Of a DNA stretch of 64,000 bases, positions 38,520-52,073 are shown piece by piece. The DNA is from Callipepla californica brunnescens. Its lineage: Eukaryota; Chordata; Aves; Galliformes; Odontophoridae. Position 1 is the stretch's first letter. Each line of letters starts with the position of its first letter. Made by a program: the position numbers and the translations under genes. Location of the stretch: positions 16,487,368 through 16,551,367 of the forward strand of contig JALIRH010000004.1 of the NCBI GenBank assembly GCA_023055505.1. Reading direction: 5' to 3'. The notes under the pieces are model-generated. The model ran no database searches and was not told the DNA's origin. It was given only the letters and a program-made list of their open reading frames with translations.

Positions 38520-38725
38520 GCTAAGTCATGGCCTGAAGCAGCGATTGAGCACCTGGTGGGAAGGCAGAGCCAACCCAGGGGAGCTCAGGTGCATGCAATG
38601 TACCTGAGTGACTGGAATGGTGTAGCTAGGAGCCACCCCTTCACAGACCTCATTTAAGAGATGTCAGTGGAGATAAAGGTACCTTGCTTGAGGTCTTTGC
38701 TTACCTGAGGTCTTCTAAAGGTAAG
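38520..38725 (+). mobile_element. Possible LTR-like or unclassified interspersed repeat
   Basis: This block has a compact, moderately GC-rich make-up unlike its surroundings. It contains a 7-bp inverted repeat CTCAGGT/ACCTGAG (38584-38590 and 38602-38608) and a TATA-like CATTTAAGAG at 38651-38660. A second inverted repeat, CTTACCT/AGGTAAG, lies at 38700-38706 and 38719-38725, the latter giving a perfect AG|GTAAGT donor-like site at 38720/38721. It resembles, from memory, a dispersed chicken sequence of LTR type, but I cannot name the family or fix its ends. No internal retroviral coding sequence is seen nearby, so if it is an LTR it is solitary. Confidence 0.35.
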
Positions 38726-38927
38726 TAAATGGTTTTTTTTTTCCTTTGTTTCTATGCTTGTGATTGCTGCATTTAGGTTTGTTCTCAGTTGCTGTAGTCT
38801 GGGGCTTTGCTACTCTGCTGTTATTGCTCTGTTTTCCATCGTGTTTCAGCATTACATATGCTCATTAATCCTTTCTGGCTAAATGCTGCTTGCAGAGGAA
38901 GGGTTCCTTGGGTTTTTTGGTTGGTTG

Positions 38928-38969
38928 TTTTTTTTTTTTGTTTGTTTGTTTGTTTGTTTTGTTTTTTTG
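38928..38969. repeat. T-run plus (TTTG)n microsatellite
   Basis: A T-run of 12 is followed by about five TTTG units and a further T-run. It makes spurious phenylalanine/cysteine frames on the plus strand. No attached element is recognised. Confidence 0.85.
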
Positions 38970-41900
38970 CTTTTCCTAAGCAGTAGGAGAAGAAAGGTGA
39001 GTGCTCTCCCCTTGCTTTCAGCTGTGGTAATGACAAACCTCAGTGTGCTGGGAGAGTCCTCAAGGCCAGTTCTGCTGACATTTCTGTTTGTTTCCCTACT
39101 TAGGGAGGAAGGCTTTCATTTAGAGAAAATGTCATATGGTAGCACTGAGTAAAGAGAGTTTCTCACATGTGCCCTTTGTAGCAACAGTTCCTCTGGGATG
39201 TTTTAGTGTACATTTTCTCAGAAAATATTTTCAGGAGCAGAACTTTGGCTTGGATCTCCTGGTGGAATGAGAAGGTGTCTGAGAGACAATCTCAGACCAT
39301 AGCAGCTCCAGTGCTTTTTTAGCTGATGGGATCTCCGTAGGAAAAGTTGTTGCAGGTGTGGTGTGTGTGGATGTTGTGAGGATGCATGGTAGAGGTCCAA
39401 GAGAACAGGGCTTTGCAAGCATGGCCATTGCAGCTTACTCACTAACAGGATAATGATAACACTATGGGATAATCTTTCTCCATATGTCCCTTGTCACCCT
39501 CAATCCAAGTTTCTGTGTGCCTGGCTCTTGGAGATCCTCAATGAAACACCAATGAGGGGTGCTATGTAGGTACACAAGTGTGTAAGAGCTGAGTAATCAC
39601 AGAATCACATGAGAGCTTGTTGTACCTTACTGTGAATTGGAAGATTTCGTACTTTAGCAGTGCAAGACAAGTGCCGCTTTTGGCTGTCACTGTTGAAAAA
39701 GAATGTCAAAGCAACATTTTAACCAAGTTTATAAATTCCTGTGGAGTTTCTCCATATGGCTCCAAGGCAGGTGCTCTCTGCTAGTGGTTGTTTATCCAGT
39801 GAAAGGAGCAAGTTTGCTGTTGTTTTCCTTCACAAATTGGTGTGAGCTAGTCTTCTACTGGGTCCAAGAATACATTCTCTGTCACAGGGAGCTGTGCTTC
39901 AGGAAGCCTGAGTAGCGTGACATATTTGGGAGTATGTGGGCTTGCATGTAACCCTGAAGCCCTGCCTTCCATGTCCAGCAGCAGGCTGCCTGGCTGTGTG
40001 AATCTGAGAGTCATTTCATCTCCTGTCCTGTATACCATGCAGTTATACTGCTAGATGTGTAGGTCAAGGCCTGCCATTTCCTACCCTTGCACAGAATATC
40101 TGGGATGCCTGCAGCCCAAATGGTACTCATGAGGAAACAGAATTCCTCCCAAGCTAAGTAGAAGTTGAGAATTGTGAGAAGGGATCGTGGATGTAACCAG
40201 TTCCTTTCTAGGGATTAAATGGCCTCACCTTTGTGTGGATCTACATCCCTGGTGCTTAGAAATTATTCTTGCTTTCTACATGTGGTACTTGTAAACTGTT
40301 CCCCTCCACGTAAGCTAGTGTGGCTGCAGATTTGGACAGATCAGCTGTGGGCCTGTGGCCCTCTCCAGCTGTGCCCACTCACACGGGGCTGTTTCTCCCC
40401 TTTGCTCCAAAGAACAACCTTTCCCATTCTTCTTGTCCAGCATCTGCTGCCTATTTTCATCAAGCTGAGCCTGCCTTTTCCTTTTCCTTTAATTGTGTTG
40501 AAGAAATGCAAAGCATTTGGCTGGGAAGCGTTTCCTCAGAAAAGCAAAAACACGTTCATAAGCAATGCTCAGCTTTCAGCTTCCTACACTAAGTGGGACA
40601 AGATCTTTTCCTCTTCTCCCAGTCATCCTCAGAGGTGATCTGAGGGCAAGCTGCTGTGGGTGATCGATCAGAAAGGGAGCTATCAACTTTCCCTAGGAAC
40701 TGATTTACACCAAGAATTTGAGAAGTGATCATTTTGCTCAGCACGTATCTATGCCATGTATTGTCACTAGATAGGATTAATTCTTCTTCCATGTTTCATG
40801 CCTTCAAAAATATTTTTATTTTCCATTTTTTCCACAGACAGCAGAAAAATGCAGAGAGATTAAAGTTGTCTCTTCTGGATGTTTTCAGGTGGCTACATGA
40901 AGATCAAGAAAAGATGTCTTGTTTTCTTTGTTTGTCTTCCAATGTTTTGCTTTTTCATTGTTCACTTTTGAGAATGTTTTGCTGGTGAACTTACGTCATA
41001 ACATTGCTATTGTAGGCCTTGATGACTAACTTGCCCAGCACTAAAGATGGATCTATGTCACCAAGGTCACTGGCTTTGCTCCAGGCTCTGTGCTGTCTCT
41101 CCTTGCCCCAGTGGGACTATCCCTCTCCTCCACCTGCCCTCACTAGTGCAACCCCATGTCTCATGGGGCCAGCTATCCCCTTCCTTTCCTGATCCTAAAA
41201 CTCAGCACCACCTCAAGGCCCCTCCCTGCAGGCTGGGAGCGTGTCCTCCTGCAGCACATTACAGCACTTTCCCAAAACACTGATGCTGGGCTACATTTTT
41301 GTGATGGTGAAGATGAAAAACAGCTGGAAGTTGGATATGAGTTAAATCTACAGAGAAAAGGTATTAGGAGAAACCATACTTTTCCTTGATTCCTTGTGCT
41401 GCTGGACATCTTTGTCTCAAGAGCTGTTTCTCATTTCTTTGATTACTGTCCAGAAAATGCCTCTGTCACGCTTTCTGTGCAGCCAGCTGGGTGGCAGCAG
41501 CAGTACCTGTCAGGTGATGGGATCCACTGGGAAAATGCTTTTACGTGTGCAGAAGGGAACAGACAGAAACATGTGACAAAGCTTACTGAGATGGAAATGA
41601 GCTGCAGAAGATAACCCAGGAGATGAGGCTAACCTGCCCACGAACCCAGTGTTACAAGAGCGGAACCTGGGCAGGATGACAGCTGCACAGTGAGAACGAG
41701 GAGTGAGTTGTTGTCCTCCTGTTGCCTTTGGGTGGCTTGAGACTGTCCAGGCCAGGGGAGTTGGGGACACGAGGCTCTCAGGCTGTTGGTCAGTGCAGTG
41801 GGAGTGATGTGCAGGAGGAGGCAGTGCTGTGCCCAGGGTGATGTGTATCAAGGGTACATCCCCAACAATGGATTCCCTAAGGGCTTTGCAAACCCATTGG

Positions 41901-42704
41901 TCACGTTGCACTGGGTAGATGTGCATGATAAGATGTGACTTTCCCCAAAAGCTTCAGAAGAGAAAAAGGAAAAGGAGAATCAGAGAGATTTCCTGGTTAT
42001 GAAACTGATGAGGTGGAAATGAAACGTGATTCTTTGCTGTCCTGCGTGTGGATGCCCTCACCTGGGAGTGCTTATCAGAAGGATGTTGCTTGCTTTTCCT
42101 TGTCGTATGCAACCTTTGGATTATATTTTGCCTTTGAATTCAGTGACATAACATATGAAACGTCTTGTTGGCGTAGCCAGTTTCCCCTGATGCGTCTGAG
42201 GATTTCCTGCTGGCTGAGACTGCGTTTCCCTGTTTTGTTTATTCTCTATATGTGTGTGCTTTTGCAGTGCAGGGTTATTTCAGGCAGAACAAGACTTCTC
42301 TTGAGGGTGGCATTTGTGGCTGTCAGTTGAGAAGACTGGTGTGATTGTTCATTAGGGCTCACAACGTGTTTTAAAGCCAGACAGGTCATCATATCAGTTG
42401 ATGCTGCTCCTGGATATTCCTCTCCCTTCCCCGCACTGGTCCCTGCCTTATGCTCACACAAAGTTTGTACAAACTGTATTCCCATCTGTTTAGCTTTGTG
42501 GTTGTAGATCTGATTTCTTTCCTGTGTTGTTACAGCAGCTCTCCACTGAGCCTGCACCCACATCCTACCCCTTCCTTCTTCATGATCTGTCTGAATTGCA
42601 GTGGGTTTTGTTTTGTTGTTGCTCTCACAGATATTTTACAGCTTTGCTTGGGAACAATGCAAATCCAAAAGTTCCTGCACAAATATTGCTTCTTCTACAC
42701 AGAG

Positions 42705-42730
42705 ATTATGATAAAATATTATGATAAAAT
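42705..42730. repeat. Perfect 13-bp tandem duplication
   Basis: ATTATGATAAAAT occurs twice, head to tail, with no mismatch. This is most simply recent replication slippage. Confidence 0.95.
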
Positions 42731-45700
42731 AAGAGTATATCTGATATTCCCGAATCAGGAAATGGCATGATGGATAATTCAGCTTCTCTCTGTCCTCTGC
42801 AGTTTATGGGTGAAGGAACCCAAGGGGGGTGAGGGCCTGGGGGTGTGTGTTTGTTCCCTCTTAGTTGGTAGCTATTTGACTTAGCTCTGCTTCTCTGCTC
42901 TTTCCTTGGGAGCTTCTCTGCAAGGTGCTGAGAAAGCTCATCTGTTTGAGTGGTCCCGACATCCCTGCTGGCAGGACACCCATCTCCCAGCAAGGCTATT
43001 CAAGTCAAGCAAAAATCACCATACAAAGCAAATGATCTCTGTGTTTGTACTGAGGGATGGGTGGACAAGGTATTCAAACCAAAGTACTGTGCTTTGTGAG
43101 AGTAGAGCCCTTACCCAGTCATATGGAGCTACTAAACAGTACATTCAGGATTACTTCTCCTTCGTGATCTGACCCAAAAAAAGCCCAGTGCTGATGTCAG
43201 GGTATTAGTTTATGCACAGATGCGTTATGAGTTTACCATATGAAGTGTGAAGCCACCTGCCATCTTTTGCTCTGGGAATGAAATCATTAGAATGGGGGGG
43301 CTGGAGGGAGAGAGGAAAAGTGCATTTCCTGCCAAGATAGCCTTGCTTTTCTTTCAGGCTGTGGCTAATAAAACACTTCTCAACAGGCACATGCTCCCCT
43401 GAGGCTGCCCTGGGTGTGATTCCCAGCTGCGTGGACAGAGTGACTCTGGCCCCCCTCCCTGCTCTGGGACATGGTCTCCTCCAGAGAAATGTCCCAGCCT
43501 TGGCTGCCCTCTCCTTCACTGTTCCTATTCCCAATCTCCTGATGTGCTCAGAGTGGCATTTAGGTATTCCCTCCCCAGTCCCATCAGTGTATGATATGTG
43601 GGATGCTGAAGACCTGCAAGGCTTCAATGAGCTCTGCACTGCTGCCACCACAGCAGTACCACCCTGATGTGAGCTGGGGCCAGGCTGGTTGGCTTGGGAA
43701 CTGACTGGTAAGAAAGGACCACAGTGGGTTTTTCCATTGTCAGCATAAGTGGAAAATATTCAAATACGAAGAAAACCCCAAACCACAGTGAAAGCTGAAA
43801 GGAAACAACACAATCAACAGAGTAGGTTTTCTTTTCTTTTAGAATTCAAAAACTGCACAAATATAAGAGAGCTGTTCTCATATATGGACATTTTTTCTGT
43901 CTAATCTGGTTACAGCAGCTGACAAGCCTTTGGATGTGAATTATGTTTTCCTGCTTTTTCCTTAATGCTGGACCAGACTACATCCAAATGCCAATACCAT
44001 GCATTAGCTCTCATCTGGCAGGATGGGAAATGCCACTATGATGCTGTTTCAGTGGGATCTCAACTCATGTGCAGCAGGAAACTCCCTGAAGGGTATGCCT
44101 GCCATCAGACCAACACTCCTGCCAAGACCGTGGTGACACAAGGGCTGTGACCTGTCTGTATCTTGTCATAGGGCAATTATGCACAGGATGTTATCATTTT
44201 GACCTTAGGATTTTGCCTCATTATTTGAGGTTTTGACCTCTTATTAGTTAAAAACACTGTGTAGGTAGATGGTGCTGTTTTAACAGCTCATTTGTCTAAT
44301 TAAACTCAAGTAATGTAACAATAGCATCAGCAATCTGGTTGCCCCGGACTGGAAATATTAAAATCCCTTGAGGCTCACAGCTCACCAGTTGGCACAGAGA
44401 ACAGATGTTGGTGTCCAGAGCAATTGACAGGTCTGGGGCTGTGACTCGTCACAGCAGCAGGGAGGTCCCTGGTAAGCACCGTTTGTGCTGGTTTTCTCCC
44501 CACCTGCATCTTTCTGGCCTAGGCACTGGCACTGTCAGCTCAGTTTAAGTTCAAACCACCTCTCTTCTTCCTTTGATTGAGGACCACGTGTGCTACAGGC
44601 TGCCGAGCTGAAAATAACTGCATGAGCCTTTAAAACAACCTGGGCAAGGAAGGGTGGAGGAGAGGAATCACCATGGACTTTATCAAAGTGACAGAGACTT
44701 CTGGAGTGCCTCTGTCTCCTGCAGTGGGTGAGAGACTGAAAGGAGAAGGGGGAATAAGCAGTTGAGCTAGTGAGAGCATGGGTCTTTGAACTTGAAGGTG
44801 GTGAAAGCACAGTGCAAATTAAGTGTCTTATCTTAATCTCCCAGTCTCTGTCTCTAACACACTGGGGAAACTTGGTGTTTTTCTTCTCCTGTACCAGTAG
44901 AGCTATAGAAGCCTATGGGCAATCACTTCATGTAGGTGTCATCTGGGCTTCTATCTGGGTGAAATTTTCTTAGTCAGATCTTCTCTGTGGACACAATGTG
45001 TCAGTAATCATCAATTTCCTCTTCTAACAGACACTGCTTGTATATCAGCTGGGAAGGTGGCGATGTAAGGAGCAACAGCAGCTTGTTTCTCATCAAGTGT
45101 ATGAAGTCATGAACTGGAATTTTGAAGTCTCTCCCAGATGGAAACCTTTCTCAGAAGGGAAAATGGTGGCAAATGCTCTTGTTCCCAGTCTGGTAAGTCA
45201 AACATGTCTGGATTTGGGTGTGTTCTAGGAGTGGATTAATGTTTGAATCAATTCATGACATATGTCAAAGCAGGGTGAGTGATACACCAGGTTTGTAGGG
45301 CATGAATTGTGATTGCAGGGTACCCACGGGCTAAATTTCACAGGTGAAGCTATGAATATGAATGAGTGAACTTCATGGACCTTTCCTTAAATGGAAAAAG
45401 ACACAAGTGACCTTACTAGCAGGAAGGACAAAGTGTCCTGACTGCCATTCTGGTGTGAAGCACCGACTGCTGGAAAGCTGGCAGAAGTGTTCCCATGTGG
45501 TTTCTCCCTGCCTCTCTTTCAAACTCAGGAAACTTGAAATAAAGATAATATCTACTCTCTGCACTTCGAGGATCAAAGTCTAACGTGTTCCAACAGGCTT
45601 CTCTAATCTTCATACAGCTGTGGTATCAAAGATTCTTGTCTAAACAAAACAACTGAAAGGTGTGTAGTGCTGCCTGAGATCTGATGGGGAAAAGGGAGAA

Positions 45701-46299
45701 AATGCACATTATTTGTTTTCTAATTTACATGACATTTTATGAGAGAGTGGAACTCATTTTCTGCAAAGGTATTAGATCTGGGAAATACAGCTGACAATTT
45801 AAGCCAGTAGGAAAATAAAATTGGTGTATTAGAGGCAATGTAGGGAGGTTTTGACAAACTGATGTCCTTATCTGGTACGGCAGCAGCTGAGATACATAAC
45901 TCTGCTAACCACAAGTCTGATCTTGTGGGCAGATGCTTCCTTCTGAGACACTTTGGAGTTAAGTTTACCACTCATTCGAGACAGTGTATTGTAGACCAAC
46001 AGAGATAGTATGTACCATGGATTTTAAGCTAAAGTACACCAATTAGAGCTAACTGCCTGTAGGTTTGTCCTTTCCCACCTGTTTCACAAATAGCTTACAA
46101 GTTTTGTCATTCATTAATCACGTTACTTCCCCTCTACATCACTGCAGTGTACTCCTGCTGCAATGTATCATGTAATAAGTGTATGTGTATTCTACATATT
46201 CCAGAACAGTGAATTTCTGTGGCCCACGTATGATGCCTTCTGCTACAGCGAGTGTCAGTGGCATGTTGTTTAAGATCTGTCAGCTACACTATATTTAGC

Positions 46300-46319
46300 T
46301 TTTTTTTTTTTTTTTTTTT
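46300..46319. repeat. T-run of 20 bases
   Basis: A pure thymine run follows ATATTTAGC. It could be the complement of a retroposon A-tail; no body is recognised on either side. Confidence 0.9.
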
Positions 46320-49026
46320 AAATCAAGGTTTGTCACAGAAGAATAAATTGTGTCATTCACTAGGATAATCTCTCCCACAAGGAGAGACTTTGAACAATGG
46401 GAATACTGTGAGTGCTGTAATTATGTAAATGGCAAACAATCAAATCACATTATTAGCTAAAACAATTCATGCTTAATGATGAAGAGGTACAGCTGTGTAT
46501 ACCTCAGCACCGACTGAAAATACGCTGTTTGCAGTTGTCTGAGGTATTTGCTTCTCGCTGCGTACACTATAATTTTTTTGTTGCTTTGACCTCAGAGTCA
46601 ACCCTACATTAACCCTACAAGAACCGTCCAGGATGAGGACCAACACAAGCTGACTGCACAGAGAATTTATTGCTACTGGGAACTTGGAGTGGATAATTAC
46701 ATAATTTCAGTAGAATTATTATTTCGAGCCAGAGGAAGTGTCTCAATACATGCCAATTCCACACCTTGACTCTGCATTTTAACATTATCCTCTACTGTGG
46801 TTTGCTCTTTCGAGGAACTTTCATTCTCCATCAGTCTCAGATGTGTCACCATGTCTCTATTAGCCATGGGGATCTCCTTAGCACTCACGTACATGTTTGT
46901 TTCCCTAGGAGTCTGATAAATTCTAAGAAGCAAGCAACAGACGTTCTAGCTTATTTAGAGATACTAAATCTGGTGGTACCCATCTGCTTGCTGGGAAACA
47001 GCAGGTTTCATGGGCTATATACAGCCTGCAGGTAGGTAAAACTTAATGAGATCTACCCACCTGGGGCAGGGGTTATTTCTAGCTGAAAATGGCAAAACTG
47101 TGTCAGGCAGAGTCCTACCAAAAGAGCAGGAGGGCTGCGTGGTCCTCTTATCAGGACCGGGAACTACAGCAAGTCCCAGTTTTGGGAATAAGCTCAGCAG
47201 AAAGCCTGCAGGATAATGCTCAGAGATTTCATGCTGCACAAATAGAGCTTTAGGGAGGGCATGGAACTGGAAGAAGCTTGACACAGGATTAGGGCTCATC
47301 TTCTGGAAGAAAAAGACTCTCTTCTGAGGATTTTTCAGTTTGAGTAACTAAGTGAGGTGCAGAAGTGCCTTGCAGGGAGACCTGAGTCAGAGGAGCCTGT
47401 CTCTAAAATGCCAACAATTTCATTAGATCATGTATTGCAGTAAAGTCAATGTAATTTTCCACTTAATGCTTGTCTATTGCTACGAGTGGTTCGGGGAACT
47501 GGAAAACCATCATCTTACCTTTCTGCTGGGAGCAACAGGCTCAGACAGGGTAATGCTGCACATCCTGTGCAAGATAGGCTATCCCCAGCAGCCTGCAGGC
47601 TACACTTCTGTTATCAGCGAGACTACCTTTAGAGGCTGAAATTAGAGCAGAGAATGTGAATTTGATAAAGCCCTCTCCCAGTGGGGTGTAAGCGTTTGGA
47701 TTAGGATTAGAGCTACGTTTAGGGAGTCCACACTGGCCCTACTCCTACACCTACAATCAGTGCAGAGGCAGGTATTGGGCAGAGGCTGGGTTTCCTCTGA
47801 AGAGTTAGCACTCAGGACATGAACAAGGATTTTGGAAGTCTGGATCTGATTTTCTGTGCAACTATAAACTTCCTAGGAGACGTTGGGTAAATCCTGCAGC
47901 TTCCCTGCAGCCTCTCTGCCACCAGTGAAAGAGTGCTTTTGTACCTTAAATCGATGTGAGGACAACAATAAAAAGAGATCAAAGCATATACTGCTGTAAG
48001 GAGGGACACAACAATAAATGTAATAGAAGGTTCATTAATCGTAATTGCTTGATGATGATGTAGGAAAAAAGGAAACACCAAAATATCTAAGGAAAAATAA
48101 TTCAGATACACATAATCAAGGACTAGAGAAGATGGAGATTTTCAGAGGGATGCTGTAGGAAGACAATGGAAACAGGCTGGAATGAAAGAGCTATCACTGA
48201 TGTGATGATAATATGCAGCTTTATGCTCTCCTAATGCATAGAACCCATGGTAAAGTCATCTTCAAGCATTGCTGGGCTGGGACTGTAAAGCAAGCAGTTT
48301 CCTGTACAGAGGATGATGAAGTTGCCTTCTAGAATCCCAGGGTACTCTCTGGGATTGCTACCCACTTAGAGTTTCTCTGGGGCTTGAGTGCATCCTGCAT
48401 TCTTATGCACAAAGATGACAGCTGTTTTCAGGCTTTCTTCCTCTCCTTTGTCCATATGAAATTATCATTCTCCCTGAAGATTTGCAGTGAGGAAGAAAAG
48501 TGGCAAATTTAGGCTCCTTTCATTCTTTTTAACCCCTACTTAAAAATAGCTTCCATCACTCCTGCTGCACTATAGTGCTTCTCCTTAATGTGCCTCCTTG
48601 GAGGTGTGTTGGTGCTTTTGGAAGGGACACAGGTCCTTAAAAAGGAAAAACAGCGTAGCAATGACCTTCAGATAGAGTAGATTTATTTGCATGAGTGTAT
48701 CATCACAAAGATATCATACATAAGATACAAATGAATGAGCATGCCACCAGTGAGAAAGATTACTTTCTCCACAGTTTTTAAAGCCACTCAAAACACCTCC
48801 TGCCTTGAGGAAAACATTTCAAAGCAGGAGAATAGGTCCTGCCCACTGTCACAAGACCACTCTGCAATGCCTGTGCTATTCTGACAAAACAGCAAGTCCC
48901 TGCAGTTCAAGCAGGTCCAGCTGCTGGCCACAGACTGTTCTCACATGGGCTCACTTGGGTCTCTGATGCAGTAATTTATTGCTACTGTTTATCCTGGGTT
49001 CATTTTGAATGAAACCTCTCTATATT

Positions 49027-49050
49027 AAAATAAATAAATAAATAAAAATA
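49027..49050. repeat. (AAAT)n microsatellite
   Basis: About five imperfect AAAT units within an A/T-only patch. Short and ordinary. Confidence 0.8.
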
Positions 49051-50531
49051 AGGCTTTGTACTGTGTGGCCTCTCTACCACTTTTCTTTAAAACCAAACCA
49101 GGAAATACGCTGGACTGAATAGTACTCAATCTCACTTTAACTTTATCTAAAGAAGCAAATCTGCAAGGGCTAGGGATAGGGAAAAAAACAAACAAGTTTT
49201 CCCAGTATTCAAGCCTGCTTCTCACTCTCTTGCCTTCTGGACAATATTTAGCTTTTTCTCTGGTCATGGATATCCCAGTGCAGGATATTTTTTTTTGTCA
49301 ATTCATATATTTTGCATTTACCTCAAAGCTGAGTATGCTCAATGCTGCCTACTGGGCATGTTCCCGGACCCCTCGTGTATGAATCTTCTCCTTTATACAG
49401 TATGAGCTCCAAGCAGAACTGAGAGTTTCATACAGCCTAAGATTCAACAGGGGAATCATCAAGGAAGAGAACATGAGTACCTACAGACTGTTTGTGCTCA
49501 CTGCTTTAAAATACCACATTTCAGGAAGTGAGCGAGCTTGCTTATTTTTTTGTTCCCCATATAAATACCAAACATGTTTAAAAGTTAATTCCAATGTTTT
49601 TATCAGTCCCCATCAAAATTCCTTGATAGTGGACAGAAGGTCACCATCAATTCTTTTGGAGAGCACCTTCCACCTCTGCTCCCTCCTCCACCAGTGGGGA
49701 CCTAGGAGATCACCTGGGGTGACTTTCAGCTGGAGTCTACTGAAGACTGATGGTATTTCTACCCAGATTTTCATATTTGGGTTTCTTTATTTCACCTCTC
49801 AATGGTACTAGAAAGAGAGAGATGGGGAAAACAACAAATGAGGAAAAATAGGTGTCCCCAAAATACCCTGGATAATTCTGTACAAAGACACCAGAATGGA
49901 TGAGAACTGTCAAAAATTAGTGGTAGAAATGAATATTTGTCCTCTGGGAAGGCCCTGCCTGGACAAGAATGGTACATAGCGTGCCTATGATGTGTTTTGT
50001 GCTAGTCCTGTGCATAAGCTGGCAGCCATCTGCTTGATGCTCACTTCCCACCTCTCTGGCATTCAACTTTCTCCTCCGATACATCCTATATCCACTTTTC
50101 TGTTCTCCAGGCACCTCCTGGCTTGTGGCTGAGTAGCTGAAGTTCACCTCATGAACAGGCTGTTTGGAGAAGATGGTTTCATAAATCCATTGCGTGGGCA
50201 AATGAGACCAGTGGAAGCTGAAACCACCACACTGCCTGATTGCACTGTGCTGTGCTGCTGCAGCAGGAAATTATAGACCCTGTCACTAACTCAGATTTTT
50301 AAAAAGATTATTATTTTTTTTTTTTGTACGGATGGGATTTGCATGTGAAATGATACTTATTAGGAAATAATTGCAAGGCCATCATTGTGCTTCCAGGCAA
50401 GGCTGATTTTCATCTGCATCAGAAATAATGCCTTCCCTCTCCTGGAAGCACTGCTGACAAAGCTGTGCATTTGCTTTTGGTCACTGAGTCAGGGAAGAAC
50501 CTGAGCCAGCAGGACCTTTCACCTGTCCTTA

Positions 50532-50628
50532 GAAACATAGAATGGCTTGGGTGGAAAGGGACCTCAAAAATCATCTGATTCCAACCACGTTCCTAGAGTA
50601 GGGTTGCCAAGTTTGTGGAGGGGCCCAA
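50532..50628 (-). repeat. CR1 LINE 3' end fragment
   Basis: The plus strand reads CATAGAATGGCTTGGGTGGA, AAGGGACCTCAAAAATCATC and TGATTCCAACC, then TAGGGTTGCC. This is the complement of the CR1 3' terminus. The left edge is the element's true 3' end, and the right part fades into unrecognised sequence by about 50628, so it is a very short 5'-truncated copy. Confidence 0.85.
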
Positions 50629-52073
50629 CTTTAGTGCCTTGGCACAAATGCACGGAGCATGGAAAATAAGCAAAGGGAACCTTAGTGAGGAGTCAGTCAC
50701 ATCTGCGAGGGACCCTGCACTGCACCCCTCTGGACCAGATGCTGCCCATCAAGTGGCAGATGCCTCGCCTGCAGCCTTCGTCTCCTCTGAGCCCCTGAGC
50801 AGCGTGAAGTGCTCTGCAGGACCTGGGCCTTTCCCACCAGAGCTCTTGCTGCCCACTGTGCTGAGAGCTTCTGAGCACTTCTTGCACCAGTGGGTCCTGG
50901 AGACAGGGACAGGGATGCAGGGAGCTCTAATTAATTTGTTCTTTCATCACACCCAAAACTCTTCGATTTTTCCACCAAGAGAAACAAAGTATAGCTGGAA
51001 AGGCATGGCTATTTGAGTACGTTTAGAAGTGGCAAAGACCTTTTCTATGAGAGATGGACATTGGCATGCAATTGAACCTACTGTGAAGGGCACAAGAGTT
51101 CTGCTATCTTGCTTGTACACTGAGCTCCTGCAGGATGTGAGGAGAGGGCTCTAAATAAAAGATGGAATTCTGGTAGTGTCTCAGCTGAAGAGTAACAACA
51201 CTGAAATAACACAGCTAGAATTTAGAAAGAGAGATACAGCCTCCTGCAGGTGCAATGGCATGAAACATATGAAGTGACACCACCACCCCAGAGTGTTTGG
51301 AAATGATGGAGAAACAAAAGAAATATAGTGTCCCATTCAACAGCACTTTGAGCAGCATTATTGACAGCATACATGCCTCAGGGCAAAGACATGGAAGGAC
51401 TGTAGATTCCTATGCTCTCTTCCTGCGAAAGTGTTCTGCGCCTTTTCAGCAAGGTCCAATTTAGGTGTAAAATGTTTTGCCTCTCCCATGGGTGGTAATA
51501 CAAGAAGCAGACTCATGGAATTTGGCCCAGAGAATTCATTCAGTAATAAATAATGGATCACTTTTCATTTGAAATAGACACATTACCATGACAATGCAGC
51601 AACAGAAAGAAGTGCAGAAAGAGCCTACCAATGCAGAAATTATCTGTCTCTCTAGTGTGGAGACGTTGGAGTATGTGGATGTGCAACAAACGTACAGCTA
51701 CCCAAAACTCTTGGTCACTCATCACCTGCAGCACAAGCAGCACTTCCTCTAGGGACCATCCTTCCTCTCCTTATCATCTCCTTCAGGTGGGAGACAAATG
51801 GGATGAGGCCAGAGAAAGCTAGGGTGCCCTGTAAGGAGGAGAGCAGAAACAGGCTTATGTCCTGAAGGGAGCTAATGTGCAGTGCTGGGGACAAGGAGCC
51901 ATGTGTGACTTTTGCACATATTTGAGATTTTCCTGTTGATGGGGCCTTGCCAACAGCCTAAGGAAAAGTAAAATGGCTAGGACATCTCTGAGAAAAAAGC
52001 AGATCACAACTTGGCACAAAGCTGCTTCTGTTGGTAGTGCATAATTGATGTGAAATATATTACAAGACCCCCC
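50629..52073. other. Gene-free stretch, about 1.4 kb
   Basis: A plus-strand frame of 133 codons (50615-51016) starts inside the CR1 scrap and matches nothing known. No RNA gene or other repeat is seen. Confidence 0.55.

Larger units (their letters stand above)
38726..50531. other. Gene-free stretch, about 11.8 kb
   Basis: No coding exon, RNA gene or recognised transposon. It includes a (TTTG)n tract at 38928-38969, a 13-bp tandem duplication at 42705-42730, a T-run at 46300-46319 and an (AAAT)n tract near 49027-49050. The part at about 46360-46490 is AT-rich and non-repetitive, with several homeodomain-like words (ATTATGTAAAT, ATTATTAGC), and could be regulatory. Confidence 0.55.
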
